Positions 44,788 to 56,447 of a stretch of 64,000 nucleotides of DNA are shown one piece after another. A program made the position numbers and the translations under genes. How positions within the stretch are numbered: position 1 is the first letter of the stretch; each line of letters starts with the position of its first letter. The notes under the pieces are model-generated. The model worked only from the letters and a program-made list of their open reading frames with translations, was not told the origin of the DNA and did no database searches. Source of the stretch: Albophoma yamanashiensis (Eukaryota; Ascomycota; Sordariomycetes; Hypocreales; Ophiocordycipitaceae); assembly GCA_001600555.1 (NCBI GenBank), contig BCKH01000005.1, forward strand, positions 3,579,623 through 3,643,622, in the 5' to 3' direction.

Positions 44788-47782
44788 ATGGCTCCTTGGC
44801 CCAGCCAGCAGAAGGAGCACGCCGTCCCGCAGCTCAGCTGCGTGATGTGCCGAGACAGGAAACTTAAGTGCGACAAGCTCGACCCGTGCACGAACTGCAA
44901 GACTTCAGGTGCTATATGCTCACCTATTCACCGTCCGCGGCTCCCGCGAGGCCGGCACGCACGACGGGCTCGGCCCAAGACGCCGCCGCCCTTGTCATCG
45001 TCTCAGTCGAACTCGCCACCGCCGGGCTCGCACAAGAAATCCCAGCAGGCTACTCGACGCCGGGCCCAGTCCGGTGCCGCTGCTGGCGCTGCTGGAACGG
45101 CATGCCCCACGACTACAATCGACGCCGACGTCGACGCCGATGCCGAAGACGGTACCACTGCCGCTGCGGCTGCGACTGGTGTCGATGGCGATTTAGGAAC
45201 GAAAATTGCTGCGCTTCAGTCCCTGGTTCGACAGGGTGCCGCAGGCCCGACCGAAATAGATGCCGAGATAAGATCGCTTAAAGAGCTTGTAAGTCCCGCC
45301 GAGCCCGCCAAGCGTGTTTCACTGGCCTTTCGCATCTGCCGTACTTTCATTTTGTGCTGTGTTGGCCCCATTGCTTCATGGCTGCCGCCTGCTCTTTCGC
45401 TGCCGGTCTCCCTGGGCGGACGACGCTGAGACGAGTTATGTCAACCGCAGATATCGCGCGTCAGAACAGACAGATCGTCCCCTTCGGCAACCCAGCTATT
45501 CGACGCTATCGGCCAGGAAATGTCCCATTTCCTCAGACAGCTTGAAAGACTCTTACAAAAAGCTGGCGGCAAAGATGCAGACACCACTTCGGACTGCGGG
45601 GCGGAGAGGCCGGAACCAACTCTGTCATGCGCCGAAGCCCAGATGGTATGGAACAAGACCCTCCTCCTCCCCAGAGATGTGCTTTAGGGCCGGAGAAAAA
45701 TGCGACAACGAAAATAATAATAATAGTAATACAATGAAGCAAAAATATAAATATGATACTGACGGTTCGGTGATGAATAGGCTGTGCAATCGACGGAACA
45801 CCAAGACTCGCAGGGACAGCCTCATTACCGTCCTCTCTCACCCCCTCCTCACCTTGACGCGCCAACACTTCCAAGCCCGGGAAGTTGGAGCGTCGGATTA
45901 TCTGGCGATTTCTGGGCCGACTTGATGGACTACCAGGTGAGCAACACTCGTGCAGCTACCGCCAATGCCGGAGTCTGTGGGTGGCTGACGGCAACGGGCG
46001 GTTTTCGTTTTCCTTGAAGACGCACGAACAAAGTTATATCCCAGAATTGCACTCTTACGCCACCGGTCAAGAAGACTCGGATACGACGTTGGCAAACAGC
46101 GGCGTCGGTTGCAACGGCGACCGGAGGGCCCTGCGCCTCCTGGGAGCTGGTAGTTTTCTCAACGCCCCGAGCCCCGTGTCGATGCCCCGCGACACGGTCG
46201 GCTCAAGGAAGCTGTGCCAGGTATACCTCCAAAATATCGACCCCATCATCAAGATCTTGCACCGCCCTACCTTGACCAGGTGGATGATGTACGAGGGTGG
46301 CCCGAGTGCGGGGCCGCCGGCCGCAGACAAGTCCGTCTGGGCTCTGGAATGCGCAGTGTGCTATGCTGCCGCCACGACGATGACAGAGGCGCAGTGCCAG
46401 GCGGAGTTTCAAAAGCCCAAGGCTGATGTGTCGGCCATGCATCGCAAAATGTGTGAGGACGCCATTGAGACGGCCGGTCTGGTGACGACGCGCGATATGA
46501 CGGTGCTTCAAGCATTTGTTCTGTACCTTGTGAGCACACCTCCGAGACCTCACCTGTCACCCCTCAAGTAATTAGGTGAATATCTGACTTCCCCTCTTTC
46601 CACTGTTAGGTTGGCAGACGGTCTGAGGACAAAGGCACTGCTGTCTGGACCCTCGTGGCGCTCGCCGTTCGGCTCACCAGCGCCATGAAGCTCAACAACG
46701 CGCCGGTTGGCCAGGCTGAGTCGTTCTTCCAGCAGCAGATGCGGTTGCGGCTGTGGCTTACTGTATGCCTGATGGATCTGCAGGCGTCCCTTGCTGAGTC
46801 GTCGGAGCCTCTCATCAGTTACCGAGACGCCGCCTCTGCCGTGCCACAGGTCCACAATATCAACGATGCCGACTTCGACGTCGACACGGCGCACCCCGTC
46901 GACTCGAGAGAAGAGCTCACCGACACGACGTTTGCGCTCGTCACGTACCGCGTGCAGGTGATTGGCAGGCTCCTCAACTTTGCCGCTTCCGAGGGCGGCG
47001 TTTCAGGAACGGCTAGCAGCAGCGAGGGCTGCGCCCAAACAGTCCCGGCCTCGGCAAAGCCGTTCGACCCGGAGGGACGCAGGCAACTGGTCCGCCAGTT
47101 CAAACAGGAAGTGTTTGGCTTGCTGCACTACTGCGACCCGGAGTCTTCACCGTACGCCTGGTTTACCTGGCATAGCACCCACTGTATCGTGGCATCGATT
47201 CGGTTGTCGGAGCTGCTGCCGTTTCGATGCGGGCCGACAGGTGGACAGCCGTCGCATGCTCCGGTGCAGATGCGGACGCAAGATTCTAGTGAGGTGCTCT
47301 ACCGGGCGTTGCAGATCCTGGAAAAGGCTCAACTGATACACTCGGATTCTCGCAGCGACGGGTTTCGGTGGTACATCACCGCTCCTCGGCTTGCCCTGTC
47401 AACAGCCATCGCAGAGTGCAGCAAGTGCACGGACGCGGCGCTCGTGCGCTGGGCCTGGTCTAGTATCGAGGCCTTTTTCCGGCAGTGCGAGGCTTCCGTA
47501 GCCTTGTACAAGTGCCCGGTGTCCCAGGTGCCTCTGCTGAGCTTGATGAGCGAGGCGCGAGAGCGGCTTGCACCGCTGCTACAAGGCGGCGTCTCGCTCA
47601 ACGAGATGCAAGCCGCTAATGCCTCCGGTCTTGACACCCTAATGAGCCTCGATGCAGATGGAAGAGCCAATAACCCCATCGACCCTTTGCTGACGGCTGA
47701 TATGGCCACAGAGTCGGGCGCCATGTTTACTCTGCCGAGCGATGCGTTCGGCCGTCACCCTACTCCTATTTCAATAGAATAA
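44788..47782 (+). CDS. Zn2Cys6 transcription regulator (cluster regulator 1)
   Basis: Nuclear binuclear-zinc-cluster activator, likely pathway-specific. Five exons fit, all in phase 0: 44788-45288, 45451-45645, 45781-45936, 46020-46529, 46610-47782 (844 aa). The DNA-binding domain is at the N-terminus: C18-x2-C21-x6-C28-x5-C34-x2-C37-x6-C44, with the basic RDRKLKC. A Pro/Ser/Arg-rich linker and Ala/Asp-rich stretch follow, then a short leucine-rich helix (FLRQLERLLQKAG) that could dimerise. The fungal-specific middle domain is visible from SRKLCQVYLQNIDPIIKILHRP. The C-terminus is acidic, as in activation domains. Exon 2-3 borders are inferred only from GT/AG and frame. Two regulators also occur in the vrt cluster. 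Confidence 0.8.
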
Positions 47783-49525
47783 ACGGACTGCCGGTACAAT
47801 TAGACTTGTTATGCTACATGTCGCGGGCTTTGCGACGGAATTTTCTCTTTGGCAACTTACACCATGTAGATGACGGTCGATGTCTCAAAGCCCACGAGCA
47901 GCGAGAAAGGGCTTCGATATCGCCGTTAAAGTACCAAGGCCGAAATAGATGAAGTGGGTGGTTTGGAAACGGGAAGTCTCGGGGACTATACGGAACCGGT
48001 GACGGAAAGGACGGTCAATACATGTATACGAGCATGTTGTCTCGTCTTTCGGCATTGGAACTGGGACATGTTTGCTTTTCATTGCTGCAGGCAATAGACC
48101 TGCCATATTGATTCTATTGGCCCTTGCGGACAAGTATTCTCGTCCATCTCCCTATACACATGCCCCTCGCTCCCCTCAGTGTGTCCATCAGGAAGCCTTG
48201 CCGGAGGCAGGACTTTGCTTGCCTCTGGCTCATGCATGTGTAGTTGCAGCATCCGAGTGCGGCAGCAGATTCTCATGACGCATTCCCAAGTGCCGCATCG
48301 TTCCTACCGTTGCACTCTTGAATCGGCGTTTCACCCGCCACAATTGAGAGGGTTACATACATGTATCGCATCCCTTTGGCAGTGTTGAGGGATCCTCTAT
48401 GTTTATTGCAGGGATCTCATGCAATCAGAGCAAGACTCACAGCGGGTACTTCTCTCGCCATATAAAACTCGCCTTTTGAGAAGTACTATAGATCTGTCTC
48501 ACAACGTGTCGTTAATACAGCTTTTGCCACACAAATAGCCTAACATTCAAGTACTGGGTGAAAGTGGTGCACGCAACCAGAGGTGGCCTTAACACTGCCA
48601 AAGGGATGCGAGACTCCAGTCGTGTTTCCATTGTTGGCGGTCAGCCGATGATCGGGCCAAGCCATCGGTTCGCGGCCCGCCTGCCGGGCCCGAAATTTCC
48701 GGCCCCGGAAATTAGCGGCGGGCCCGAAGACTTGAACCGACAGGCCCGAAACAACGGGGCTGTAAGCCGGGTCTACCAGGTTTCCGAGGTTTGACACATA
48801 CGTAGCGATGCCACTGACAACCTGACTGTTGATGCCCCATTGTCATTGTCCAACACCTGCACCTGCACATGCAAGCCATACCCGTCTGCCGTGCGCCAAA
48901 CAAGGAGGCAAGGACAAATTTGCCGCAGCTGCAGGAGTACGAGTTCGGCACGGACGCACGGACGCACGGACGGCACGGGACGGACCTCGAGAGTTGCTTC
49001 GTTGCTTCGAACCAACATGATTTCGGGCATCCCTTCATGTGAGCAACCCCCCTACCCGGGCCCTACTTCATTCGGCACACCGAGCACGGCACGGTTCGGT
49101 TCATGCACGCTGTCTTCCGGGAAACACGAGCAGTGACAAGAGATGACAACGTGACAGCCGGTTGGCTTCTCGGCTTTTGACTCACAGGATCCGTCTCGGC
49201 CCCCAGCCGTGTTGCTCCGCGACAGTGTTGCCTGAATTATTGAAGCACCTTTGCGGGTTAGCAACCCGGCAAGCACGTCTTGCCACACCCGCGCAGTTGG
49301 TTCTACGCATGGCGTCATGGCTTCGTTTGGATGGCCTGGGCTAACAGCCTCCCGGCAGTCTCTGGCGGGTCGAGGTTGACAAGAAACGATGATGTCAGAA
49401 GGGCACGAGGGGTATCCAATTTACGACTTGCTTTTATTTTGTTTCTTAGAATTTATTCTTGTTAAGTAGTTGCGATTGCTGCAGAACGAAACATGGACAG
49501 CACGCCTCCAAGTCCAGCCTTAAAA
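47783..49525. other. Intergenic, convergent, no supported gene
   Basis: About 1.7 kb between the 3' ends of the regulator (+) and the P450 (-). No gene seen. A short CGGACGCACGGACGCACGG repeat lies near 48950-48975. A convergent gap this long is unusual in a cluster; nothing in it is recognisable. Confidence 0.5.
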
Positions 49526-51581
49526 CTAATTTCTTGACGCCCCTTCTGCGGTCAGGCTGACAAGGTCCTTGCCTGGCCTCCAGGCTAGCGTCATGTCCAT
49601 TCCGGACTGCTTGAAGACAAAAAGCTGACGCAGCTTCCAGGGTTCTTCGGGGCGCACAAACTGCGGCTGGCGGCGTTTGTTAGCCAACGAGGCACCCACG
49701 CAATGGGAAGGGGGGCGAGATGGAGGGGGGTAAATTTACCTGGAGTAGGGCGAAGAAGGTCGGAACAAACTTGTAGATTTCCATCTCGGCAACGTGCTTC
49801 CCGATACACCCGCGGGGCCCGTGACCAAAGGCGAGGTCGTGGGCGTTCATGGTCTTGAGTCGAGCCTGGTAGTCGTTATCGGTCTCCCGAGGCGCGCGGA
49901 GCCAGCGCAGGGGGTTGAAGTCGTCGGCGTCGTCGCCGAAGATGGCGCGGTCTCTGCCCACGAGGTCGCCGTGCATGCCGATGACGACGCCGCCGGGCAG
50001 CCAGCGGCCGTCGGGGAGCTGGACGCCGCCGGCAGGCGTCTCGCGCTCCATCATGCCAATGAAGGCAAAGTGCTTGCGCAGAGCCTCGCGAACCACGGCG
50101 CCGCAGAAGGGAAGCTCGAAGCGCGCCACGCGGAACGGCACCGGTAGCGGCAGCCGGCCGTCGTCGAAGCCGTCGAGCTCCTCGACGATGCGTTGGTGGA
50201 TCCACGGCTGCTTCAGAGAGTAGTAGATGGCTGTCCGCATCACTACGGCCGTCGTGTCGCTGCCCGCTATCAGATTCGCTTGCATGTACCCTATCAACTG
50301 GCCGTCTGAGATGCTCGGGTCCTTGCGCTGAGCCTCGAGGAACCGGTGTGCAAAGTCGTGCGGACGGTCGCGCTGGCCGGCGTGCGAATACTTGGCACCG
50401 CTGGCTTCTGCCTTCTTTTCTTGCTCGATTCGTTCCTCGAGGATGCGCTTGCACCGCATGGCAAAGTGACCCGACTGTTTTGGCTTGAAGAACTTGGTGA
50501 CTGGGTTTAACCGCCAGATGCGGTCAATGATGGGCATGGCCAGCGCCTGGAATGAGGTTGTTAGTAGGTTTCTTTTATGGAACAAGGCAATGCAGCCAGA
50601 AGTGACCATGGGAGGATATAGCAGAGGAGATAAGGAGGATGGAACTCACAATGCCCCTGTAGTCCAGATCTTTCTGCAGCTGTTTCAATACGCCGTCGAC
50701 GTCGCCGCCCGCCTGCATGAACCCGAGGTTACGGCTCATTGTCATTTCCAGGACTGCATCGAATGCGACTGCCACGGAATTAACTACAATATTGTTGCAA
50801 GTTGGTGCAGTGCAGACTCACAATATTGCACCCAGTTGTGGATGTCGCACGGCCTCTGCGGCCGGATGAACAACTCATCCATCTTGCGGTAGAACAGCCG
50901 AATGTTGCCGTCTACGAACGGCTCAAACTGCTATAATGTCAGCTGCCCATGTAAAGAGCTTGAAAGGGTAAAAAAATGCGAACAGTTTCCAAAACAGTGG
51001 TTTGAAAGGAGCGGCTTCGTACCTGCATGATACTCGTCATGGCGTAGGCCCCTGCGACGGGCTTGCGGATTTGTGCGTGTGTCTTGTTGTCTGCGGCGGC
51101 GAACATGGTCGGCTGCTTCTTGCCCTTGTACACCGGTGCCATTGCTTTGACCATATCAGACTGCTTCGTTGTTAACGACTCTCCATGGAATACACCGTGG
51201 GAGTCTCCGGTGACGACACTCGGGACTCACTTTTTTGAAGTCGGTGTGAAAGCCGTATACGACCTCCACGGCCCGCGGGTCTGAGCAGCTAATCATCTTG
51301 GGCCCAACGCGGATGAGGTTCGATTTGTACGCCTCGTGTAGCGACGGCAGGTCCTCCTTGAACCGCCACTGCCACACCTTGTAAAGGCGCCATAGGTCGG
51401 TGAACTTGGCTGCGAAGGGACCCGGGATGCCCGCAAGTCCGGGCTGGAACAGATTGCGCAGCAGGTGCGAGATTATAGCGACGCCGAAGATGCAGGCCAC
51501 CGAGAGCATCGCTGTCGCCCACGATGCTGAGACTTGGCGCGAGAGAAGCTGCCATTGCAGCTCTATGCTTTGGCTGAGCAT
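49526..51581 (-). CDS. Cytochrome P450 monooxygenase
   Basis: Membrane-anchored haem-thiolate monooxygenase, probably an oxidative tailoring enzyme. Six exons fit: 51581-51231, 51160-51023, 50927-50822, 50768-50650, 50546-49740, 49666-49526 (553 aa). The N-terminus has a hydrophobic anchor and the hinge GIPGPFAAKFTDLWRLY. The I-helix AGSDTT is at 332-337, the K-helix E392-x-x-R395, and the haem loop FGHGPRGCIG has Cys485 as iron ligand. The tail KLRQLFVFKQSGMDM is typical of fungal P450s of the CYP65/benzoate-hydroxylase-like group. Exon 3 could start three bases earlier at a neighbouring AG. All essential residues are intact, unlike the relic at 38757. Runs in tandem with the methyltransferase. 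The oxidised position on the product is unknown. Confidence 0.85.
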
Positions 51582-52207
51582 TTTGCTTCGACGAAGTACG
51601 TTTGCCTTTTTTTTTGGTGTCTTAGATCCCCGTGTCGTCCACGACACCCTGAGATATCTTAGAGAGCTCACTTTGTGTGGGCAGAGTGGGTTGCCACATC
51701 GGCTTATACGGCAGCTCTTGCGGCGCTGTTCTGGCCACGCGGATTTTAACCATGCAACCGCCGTTAGACACCAACGCAAGGTGGATCATGGTCAGTCCTG
51801 ATATTCCCTGGCGTATTTTTGATTATTCGTAATTTCGAACGATGGTTCGAGATCTGCAGAGACGCATGCCGGGGTTGAGGCTGCCTCACCCTCAATGCAT
51901 ATCGACGACGTGGTGGGCTATTCAAGTGTGTATACTTGGGGATCTTCACGAGCACAGTGTGTGTCATAATGGAAAGTCAACTCAAATTTCTCGGTCAATT
52001 ACGGAGTTATGTCTAGCCACGTAGCCCATGCACACCAGCTTCAAAACGGCATACCGCTTCGCATTTTCTCGTGTGTGTTGACCCCTACTTCATGTTGTCT
52101 GCGGCAACCATCGCTCCATGCACAATTTGAGCACAGCTGGCTCCAACCACCAATATAGACTGCGGAGGCTCAAAAAAGCTCTCGCAGGGAGATCCGTCAG
52201 CGATCAG
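51582..52207. promoter_or_regulatory. Intergenic, P450 promoter
   Basis: 626 bases between two minus-strand cluster genes. Contains an imperfect inverted repeat TTCGAAC-GAT-GGTTCGA around 51835-51851. No gene. Confidence 0.5.
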
Positions 52208-52930
52208 TTATTTGCCCAACGCAGGCCCGGCTTCCTCCTCGTCCAACTTGGGCCTGGCTGCGCGAAACATAAAGACAGACCCAACGACGCGTGCCTGCAC
52301 GTCATGAAAGTTCTGGCGGAGGGCATGCTCAAAGTCGTAGGCATTGTCGTCGAGGTTATGGAAGATGCCGGCCTTGAGCACGCCGCGACGGACATGCGCA
52401 GCGAAGCGGCCGTCGTCGCGGACGCCTCTGCCCAGCACGTTGGCGCCGTGGATGACGCCGTCGGCCGTCATGTTGCGCTTGATGTGCGAGAAGATGGCGC
52501 ACTTCTCCTCTACCGTGGCGGGTATGCAGTGCAGCAGGTAGTACATGGAAACGGAGTCGAACTTGTCCTTCACGGGAAGCGGCTCGAGGATGTTGGCCTG
52601 GATGCCGCGGGCGTCAGCGCGGCCGCATCGCTTCAGACCGAGGTCGAGCGCCGGCTTCTCCAGGTCTAACAGCGTCAGCCGCGTCGACGGCGATATGTTG
52701 CCCTTGCGCAGGTAGTAGCCTGACCCGCTGCCAACGTCGAGATGGTGAACCTTGCCGGCATTGGCGCGGAACTGAGGCAGCAGGTACTTGGTGGTGCTGC
52801 AGCCCCAGGCCCAGGTGCTGACGATGCCGAGGACCCAGAACTCGTAGATGAGCAAGTCCCACGACTTGTAGACGACCTCCTCCTCTTCTTTGGGGCCTCC
52901 AGAGCTCTTGGTCGACGACGTCTCTGTCAT
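52208..52930 (-). CDS. Class I SAM-dependent methyltransferase
   Basis: Cytosolic Rossmann-fold methyltransferase of 240 aa, intronless from the true ATG at 52930. An upstream frame extension has no ATG. Motif I is LDVGSGSGYY (residues 64-73), followed by an acidic loop (LLDLEKPALDLG), DSVSMYYLLHCIP at motif IV-V, and a glycine/histidine-rich loop later. Small SAM enzymes of this type sit in TAN-1612 and viridicatumtoxin-like clusters and methylate phenolic oxygens of the polyketide. An N- or C-methylating role cannot be excluded. It shares a 532-base divergent promoter with the thioesterase. Confidence 0.78.
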   Translation of the reverse strand: MTETSSTKSSGGPKEEEEVVYKSWDLLIYEFWVLGIVSTWAWGCSTTKYLLPQFRANAGKVHHLDVGSGSGYYLRKGNISPSTRLTLLDLEKPALDLGLKRCGRADARGIQANILEPLPVKDKFDSVSMYYLLHCIPATVEEKCAIFSHIKRNMTADGVIHGANVLGRGVRDDGRFAAHVRRGVLKAGIFHNLDDNAYDFEHALRQNFHDVQARVVGSVFMFRAARPKLDEEEAGPALGK

Positions 52931-53462
52931 GGCTCTGTCTTGGTGCGTGAGTGTAGTGCCCTGAACAATGAGCTGCGTGAAAGGCAACTTTGAAACCCAA
53001 ACCGGCCGCGAACCTTGGTTTTGGCCAAATCTAGCCCCTGTGAGATGTCTATCTTTCTTGAGTCTTGGAAAGCCTTTTTTCTTCTTCTCGGAGTTAAAGT
53101 GAATTATTCGCTGCCGAGTTCATTATATTGACCGGCTTGTTGCGCATTGTCTGTTAGGGGGCGTAATCAACCGCCGACTCACAAAACCCGAGAGCAAATT
53201 CCGACACGACTTGAGCGAAAGTTGAAACGCTATGGCACAGCACCCTTGTGCATTTACCGCGGCACAGTTCGGCCTTGAGCATTTCGTTTGGAGACGTCCC
53301 GGAAAGAATAAGGTCAGCGAAAGAACAACACACTCAAGACAGTATCAGACACTAATAGACGTTGGATGACAGGCAAAGACCGGCTAAACAGCGTCTAGTA
53401 GCCCTTCGCCGGCTATACAGCGCAAGCTGGACACGCGGTCAACCGGACCTCGACAGCTCGCC
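52931..53462. promoter_or_regulatory. Divergent promoter, methyltransferase / thioesterase
   Basis: 532 bases separate the two starts, so one control region probably serves both. Single CGG half sites occur (for example TTCGGCC near 53268), but no perfect CGG-N7-CCG palindrome was found by eye. Confidence 0.55.
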
Positions 53463-54472
53463 ATGGCATTGCGAATCCCCTTTGACGAGTCCTACTGGCA
53501 GGAGTACCTGGCCGGTCAGGAGTCCCAGCTGCCGATTCTTCCTGATGTGCAAGATTTGAGCCATCGGGTAATCCGTGTCCTCGCCGGCAATCCCGGGGTG
53601 ATGCAACTTCAGGGCACCAACACGTACCTGGTAGGGACGGGCACGTCTCGCATCTTGATTGACACTGGCGAGGTGTGTAATCTTACGATATATCATAACT
53701 TGAAGGAGGATAATATATGCAGGCGCTGATACCAGTTCAGGGCCTGCCGATCTGGATAGATCGCATATCCGCGCTCCTGGAGGAACGCAAAACCGACATC
53801 GCCTATGTTCTGCTCACTCATTGGCATGGTGACCATACCGGCGGCGTGCCGGATCTCATCAAGAGAGACGCCAAGATGGCTTCGCGCATCTACAAAGATC
53901 GACCCGACCCTAAGCAGAAGCCCATCGGCGACGGACAACTCTTCCAAGTCGAGGGAGCGTCGATCCGGGCAATATCGACACCGGGTCACGCCAACGACCA
54001 CATGTGCTTTATTTTAGAGGAGGAAAATGCCCTATTCACCGGCGACAACGTTCTCGGCCACGGCTTTTCCGTCGTGCAGGACCTTGCCGAGTATATGAGG
54101 AGCTTGGCCCGCATGGCCGCGTTGGGCTGCACGTCTGGCTACCCAGCCCATGGAGACCGCATTGACAACTTGCCCGCTAAAATGCGCGAGTACATTAGCC
54201 ATAACGAAATGCGTGTCGAGCGGGTTTTCTCGGCACTGTCATGGAATAACGACGGCTCTTCGGCCATCGCCAAGCCCACGAGGGCCGGCATGACGCTGCC
54301 TGAGATTGCAAGGTTCATATACGGCGACGTGCCGCCCGACCTTGTGGAGAATGCTATTGTCCCTTTCCTACTACAGGTTCTTTGGAAGCTGACTGAGGAT
54401 CGCAAGGTCGGATTCGAGCCGGGTCACATTATGAAAAGGCGCTGGTTTGGGTTATGCGAGGTTGGCAGGTAG
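53463..54472 (+). CDS. Metallo-beta-lactamase-type thioesterase (chain-release)
   Basis: Zinc hydrolase of the MbetaL-TE group (AdaB, NscB, VrtG, ACTE type). Such proteins act in trans on non-reducing PKSs that lack a TE domain and hydrolyse or help cyclise the chain off the carrier protein. Exons 53463-53672 and 53741-54472 give 313 aa, the usual size. The metal-binding signature is THWHGDHTGG (H97, H99, D101, H102), with further ligands in STPGHANDHMC, ALFTGDNVLGHG and GYPAHGD. The first exon ends at DTGE, where relatives continue GIP; alternative AG sites just upstream (53720-ish, 53733) keep the exact junction tentative. The PKS at the right edge ends in an ACP, so a partner of this kind is expected. 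Convergent with the FAD monooxygenase. Confidence 0.9.
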
Positions 54473-54774
54473 TTGTCCGGACGCTTCGGTCATGTTGAGT
54501 CCCAAATATAGATAGATTCTCGTAAATGCAGGCAATAGTCGAGATAACATGAAATGTGAAAGTGTGTCTGTGTATGGTGTGTTTGTGTCTGTGCTACATC
54601 CCCGAAGACGGCTTTTACGAACTGAGTTTGGCGGAATGTATGGGAAACACACTCTCGCGCATGCTATGACCTTTCACGGGAAATCATGACGAAGAATACG
54701 TTGAATAAAGCAATAAGTCAGGCAAGCTGGCAAAACAAAGTACCTTAGAAACAAGTACCATTCGCCATCAAGCA
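54473..54774. other. Convergent 3' region
   Basis: 302 bases between the ends of the thioesterase (+) and the FAD monooxygenase (-). Holds the two 3' UTRs and a GTGTGT-rich patch. No gene. Confidence 0.55.
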
Positions 54775-56070
54775 CTAGGCAGCAATCTTGAGTCGTCGCT
54801 TTTCCGCAATTTCCCTCCACTTAGCTATCGGTCGATGCAGGACGTAGAAGCGAGACTTTGACCTCCGAATAGCGTCCTGGCAGCGCTTCGTGGCGCCGTC
54901 ATAGTACGTCGCTACGGCCTTGTTCAGGTCTGTGCTGTCGATAATAGCCGCGGCGAGCTCCACGCTGTCGACGAGCGCATGGTTGCCCCCTTCGCCGCCG
55001 AAAATAGGCATGGCGTGCCACGAGTCGCCGACAAAAACGACGCCCTGCTGGGCAGCCAGCCGCGCCTCGTCTGCCGTCATGTTGACGCAGCGGCTGACCC
55101 AGCGGAAAACAGAGTGCTGCCGGATCGTCTCCGGATTCATGTACCGCGCCCACGGTTCCGCCAGCTTGTGAGCGGCCAGCTCATCCAGCAACGCCTGTGG
55201 GAGTTGGTCCCCCTCGGCCTCGGCCCTGGACGACGTCGGGCAAAACAAGGGGTCGTTTTCGCGATGGGCGGGCCGAGAGTACGACCAATCCAGGTGTACC
55301 TGCGTCTCGGTCATGTTGCAGACCGTTATCGGCGTGTTGAAGCCGTCGCCGACCCCGGCCAGGATGTTGGCTTCGCCGCTGATGGGTCTCACATGGCGGT
55401 CGTACTCTTCTCGCGAGAGCTGGAATTCGCCGTGGTACACCACCACTGGCACTACTTCGGGAACAATTTGCGGAAGAAGCTGAGATCGGACTATGCGCAA
55501 AGGGTCAGCCGTGTCCCAGTACTGCGTAGGAAAAGACATCCTGTACGTACCCGCTGAATGCACGCCATCCGCCGCAATCACCAACGAGCCGTCATATTCG
55601 GCCCCGTTCTCAAAGACAGCCCTCATACTGCCAACTGTTCCAGAGACGCTCTTGAGCTTATGACCGTATCTCACGTCCAGCTCCACATCGCCGCAGTCGG
55701 CCAGCCATGATCGCAGGGCGTTGCGATTAGCCCGCATCACGGCCGGGCGGGCATCCTCGTCCGGGGCCACCAAGACCTCTCCCGTGAGGTTGTCGCGCAT
55801 CGCCAGGTCGACCCAACCGGTACCGCCTACGAGTCGGTCCGGCGCGACGGCTTTGGTCATGCTCCGTAGCGATGCTCCGCCGCCAAGCGCCTCCAGCAGC
55901 GGTGCATATCCCCATTCGTGCACGGAGATGGCGAAGCCTTGGCTGCGTTCCGGTGTGGAGGCTTCGAAGACAATGTTGGGGATCCCATTGTTCGTCAACA
56001 GCCTTCCGGTAGCTAGGCCGGACAGGCCTGCGCCTATAATGAGTATCGGGCTCTTAGCCTTTATCGCCAT
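54775..56070 (-). CDS. FAD-dependent aromatic monooxygenase
   Basis: Class A flavin monooxygenase (PHBH fold) that would hydroxylate the tetracyclic or aromatic core, as NscC, AdaC and VrtH do. Exons 56070-55551 and 55490-54775 give 411 aa. The 60-nt intron is in frame and easily missed: removing it restores ADGVHSAVRS, the conserved DG motif for FAD/NADPH. The GxGxxG dinucleotide site is IIGAGLSGLATG (residues 11-22), and the GD motif FVGDSWHAMP is near 326-335. Start chosen at MAIKAKS; nine in-frame codons upstream lack an ATG. The acceptor base is fixed by frame. Confidence 0.87.
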   Translation of the reverse strand: MAIKAKSPILIIGAGLSGLATGRLLTNNGIPNIVFEASTPERSQGFAISVHEWGYAPLLEALGGGASLRSMTKAVAPDRLVGGTGWVDLAMRDNLTGEVLVAPDEDARPAVMRANRNALRSWLADCGDVELDVRYGHKLKSVSGTVGSMRAVFENGAEYDGSLVIAADGVHSAGTYRMSFPTQYWDTADPLRIVRSQLLPQIVPEVVPVVVYHGEFQLSREEYDRHVRPISGEANILAGVGDGFNTPITVCNMTETQVHLDWSYSRPAHRENDPLFCPTSSRAEAEGDQLPQALLDELAAHKLAEPWARYMNPETIRQHSVFRWVSRCVNMTADEARLAAQQGVVFVGDSWHAMPIFGGEGGNHALVDSVELAAAIIDSTDLNKAVATYYDGATKRCQDAIRRSKSRFYVLHRPIAKWREIAEKRRLKIAA

Positions 56071-56447
56071 CGAACTGTTTGATGTTGAGGTGGTCAACGA
56101 CGAGATCGTCCCGCACGACTCAATAGTAACAACGCCTGCTCTCCTCTATGGATCCGAGTGATGTTCCAGTGGAACCAGTGCAAGCGTATTAAATACACAG
56201 ACCTGTGCAAAAGTCCCAGTCGACGCTGCGCCGCCTTGACGTGGTGTTGTATGGAACTCGCGTACTTGTATGCGCTGCCGAAACCCGCGACTCGGGGCGA
56301 CATCCCTGCAAAACCCGAGGCTGTCGTGACAGCAGGTCTCGGCTCGGACCGCGGTGCTTGACAGGAGATTCGGCTACATTTTCATAAAGTATACGCCGGT
56401 AGAAAATACGCCATCAAAATATGCCTTGAATCGCGGTGGTCTTCGAC
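56071..56447. promoter_or_regulatory. FAD monooxygenase promoter / regulator-2 3' end
   Basis: 377 bases between two minus-strand genes. Contains CTCGGCTCGGACCGCGG around 56338-56354, a CGG/CCG inverted pair with a six-base gap, near to but not the N7 spacing seen elsewhere. Confidence 0.5.

Noticed and set aside
47783..49525. Possible missing cluster gene (oxygenase or prenyl synthase) in the convergent gap
   Set aside because: Scanned for HxD, DDxxD and Rossmann motifs in the available frames and found none.
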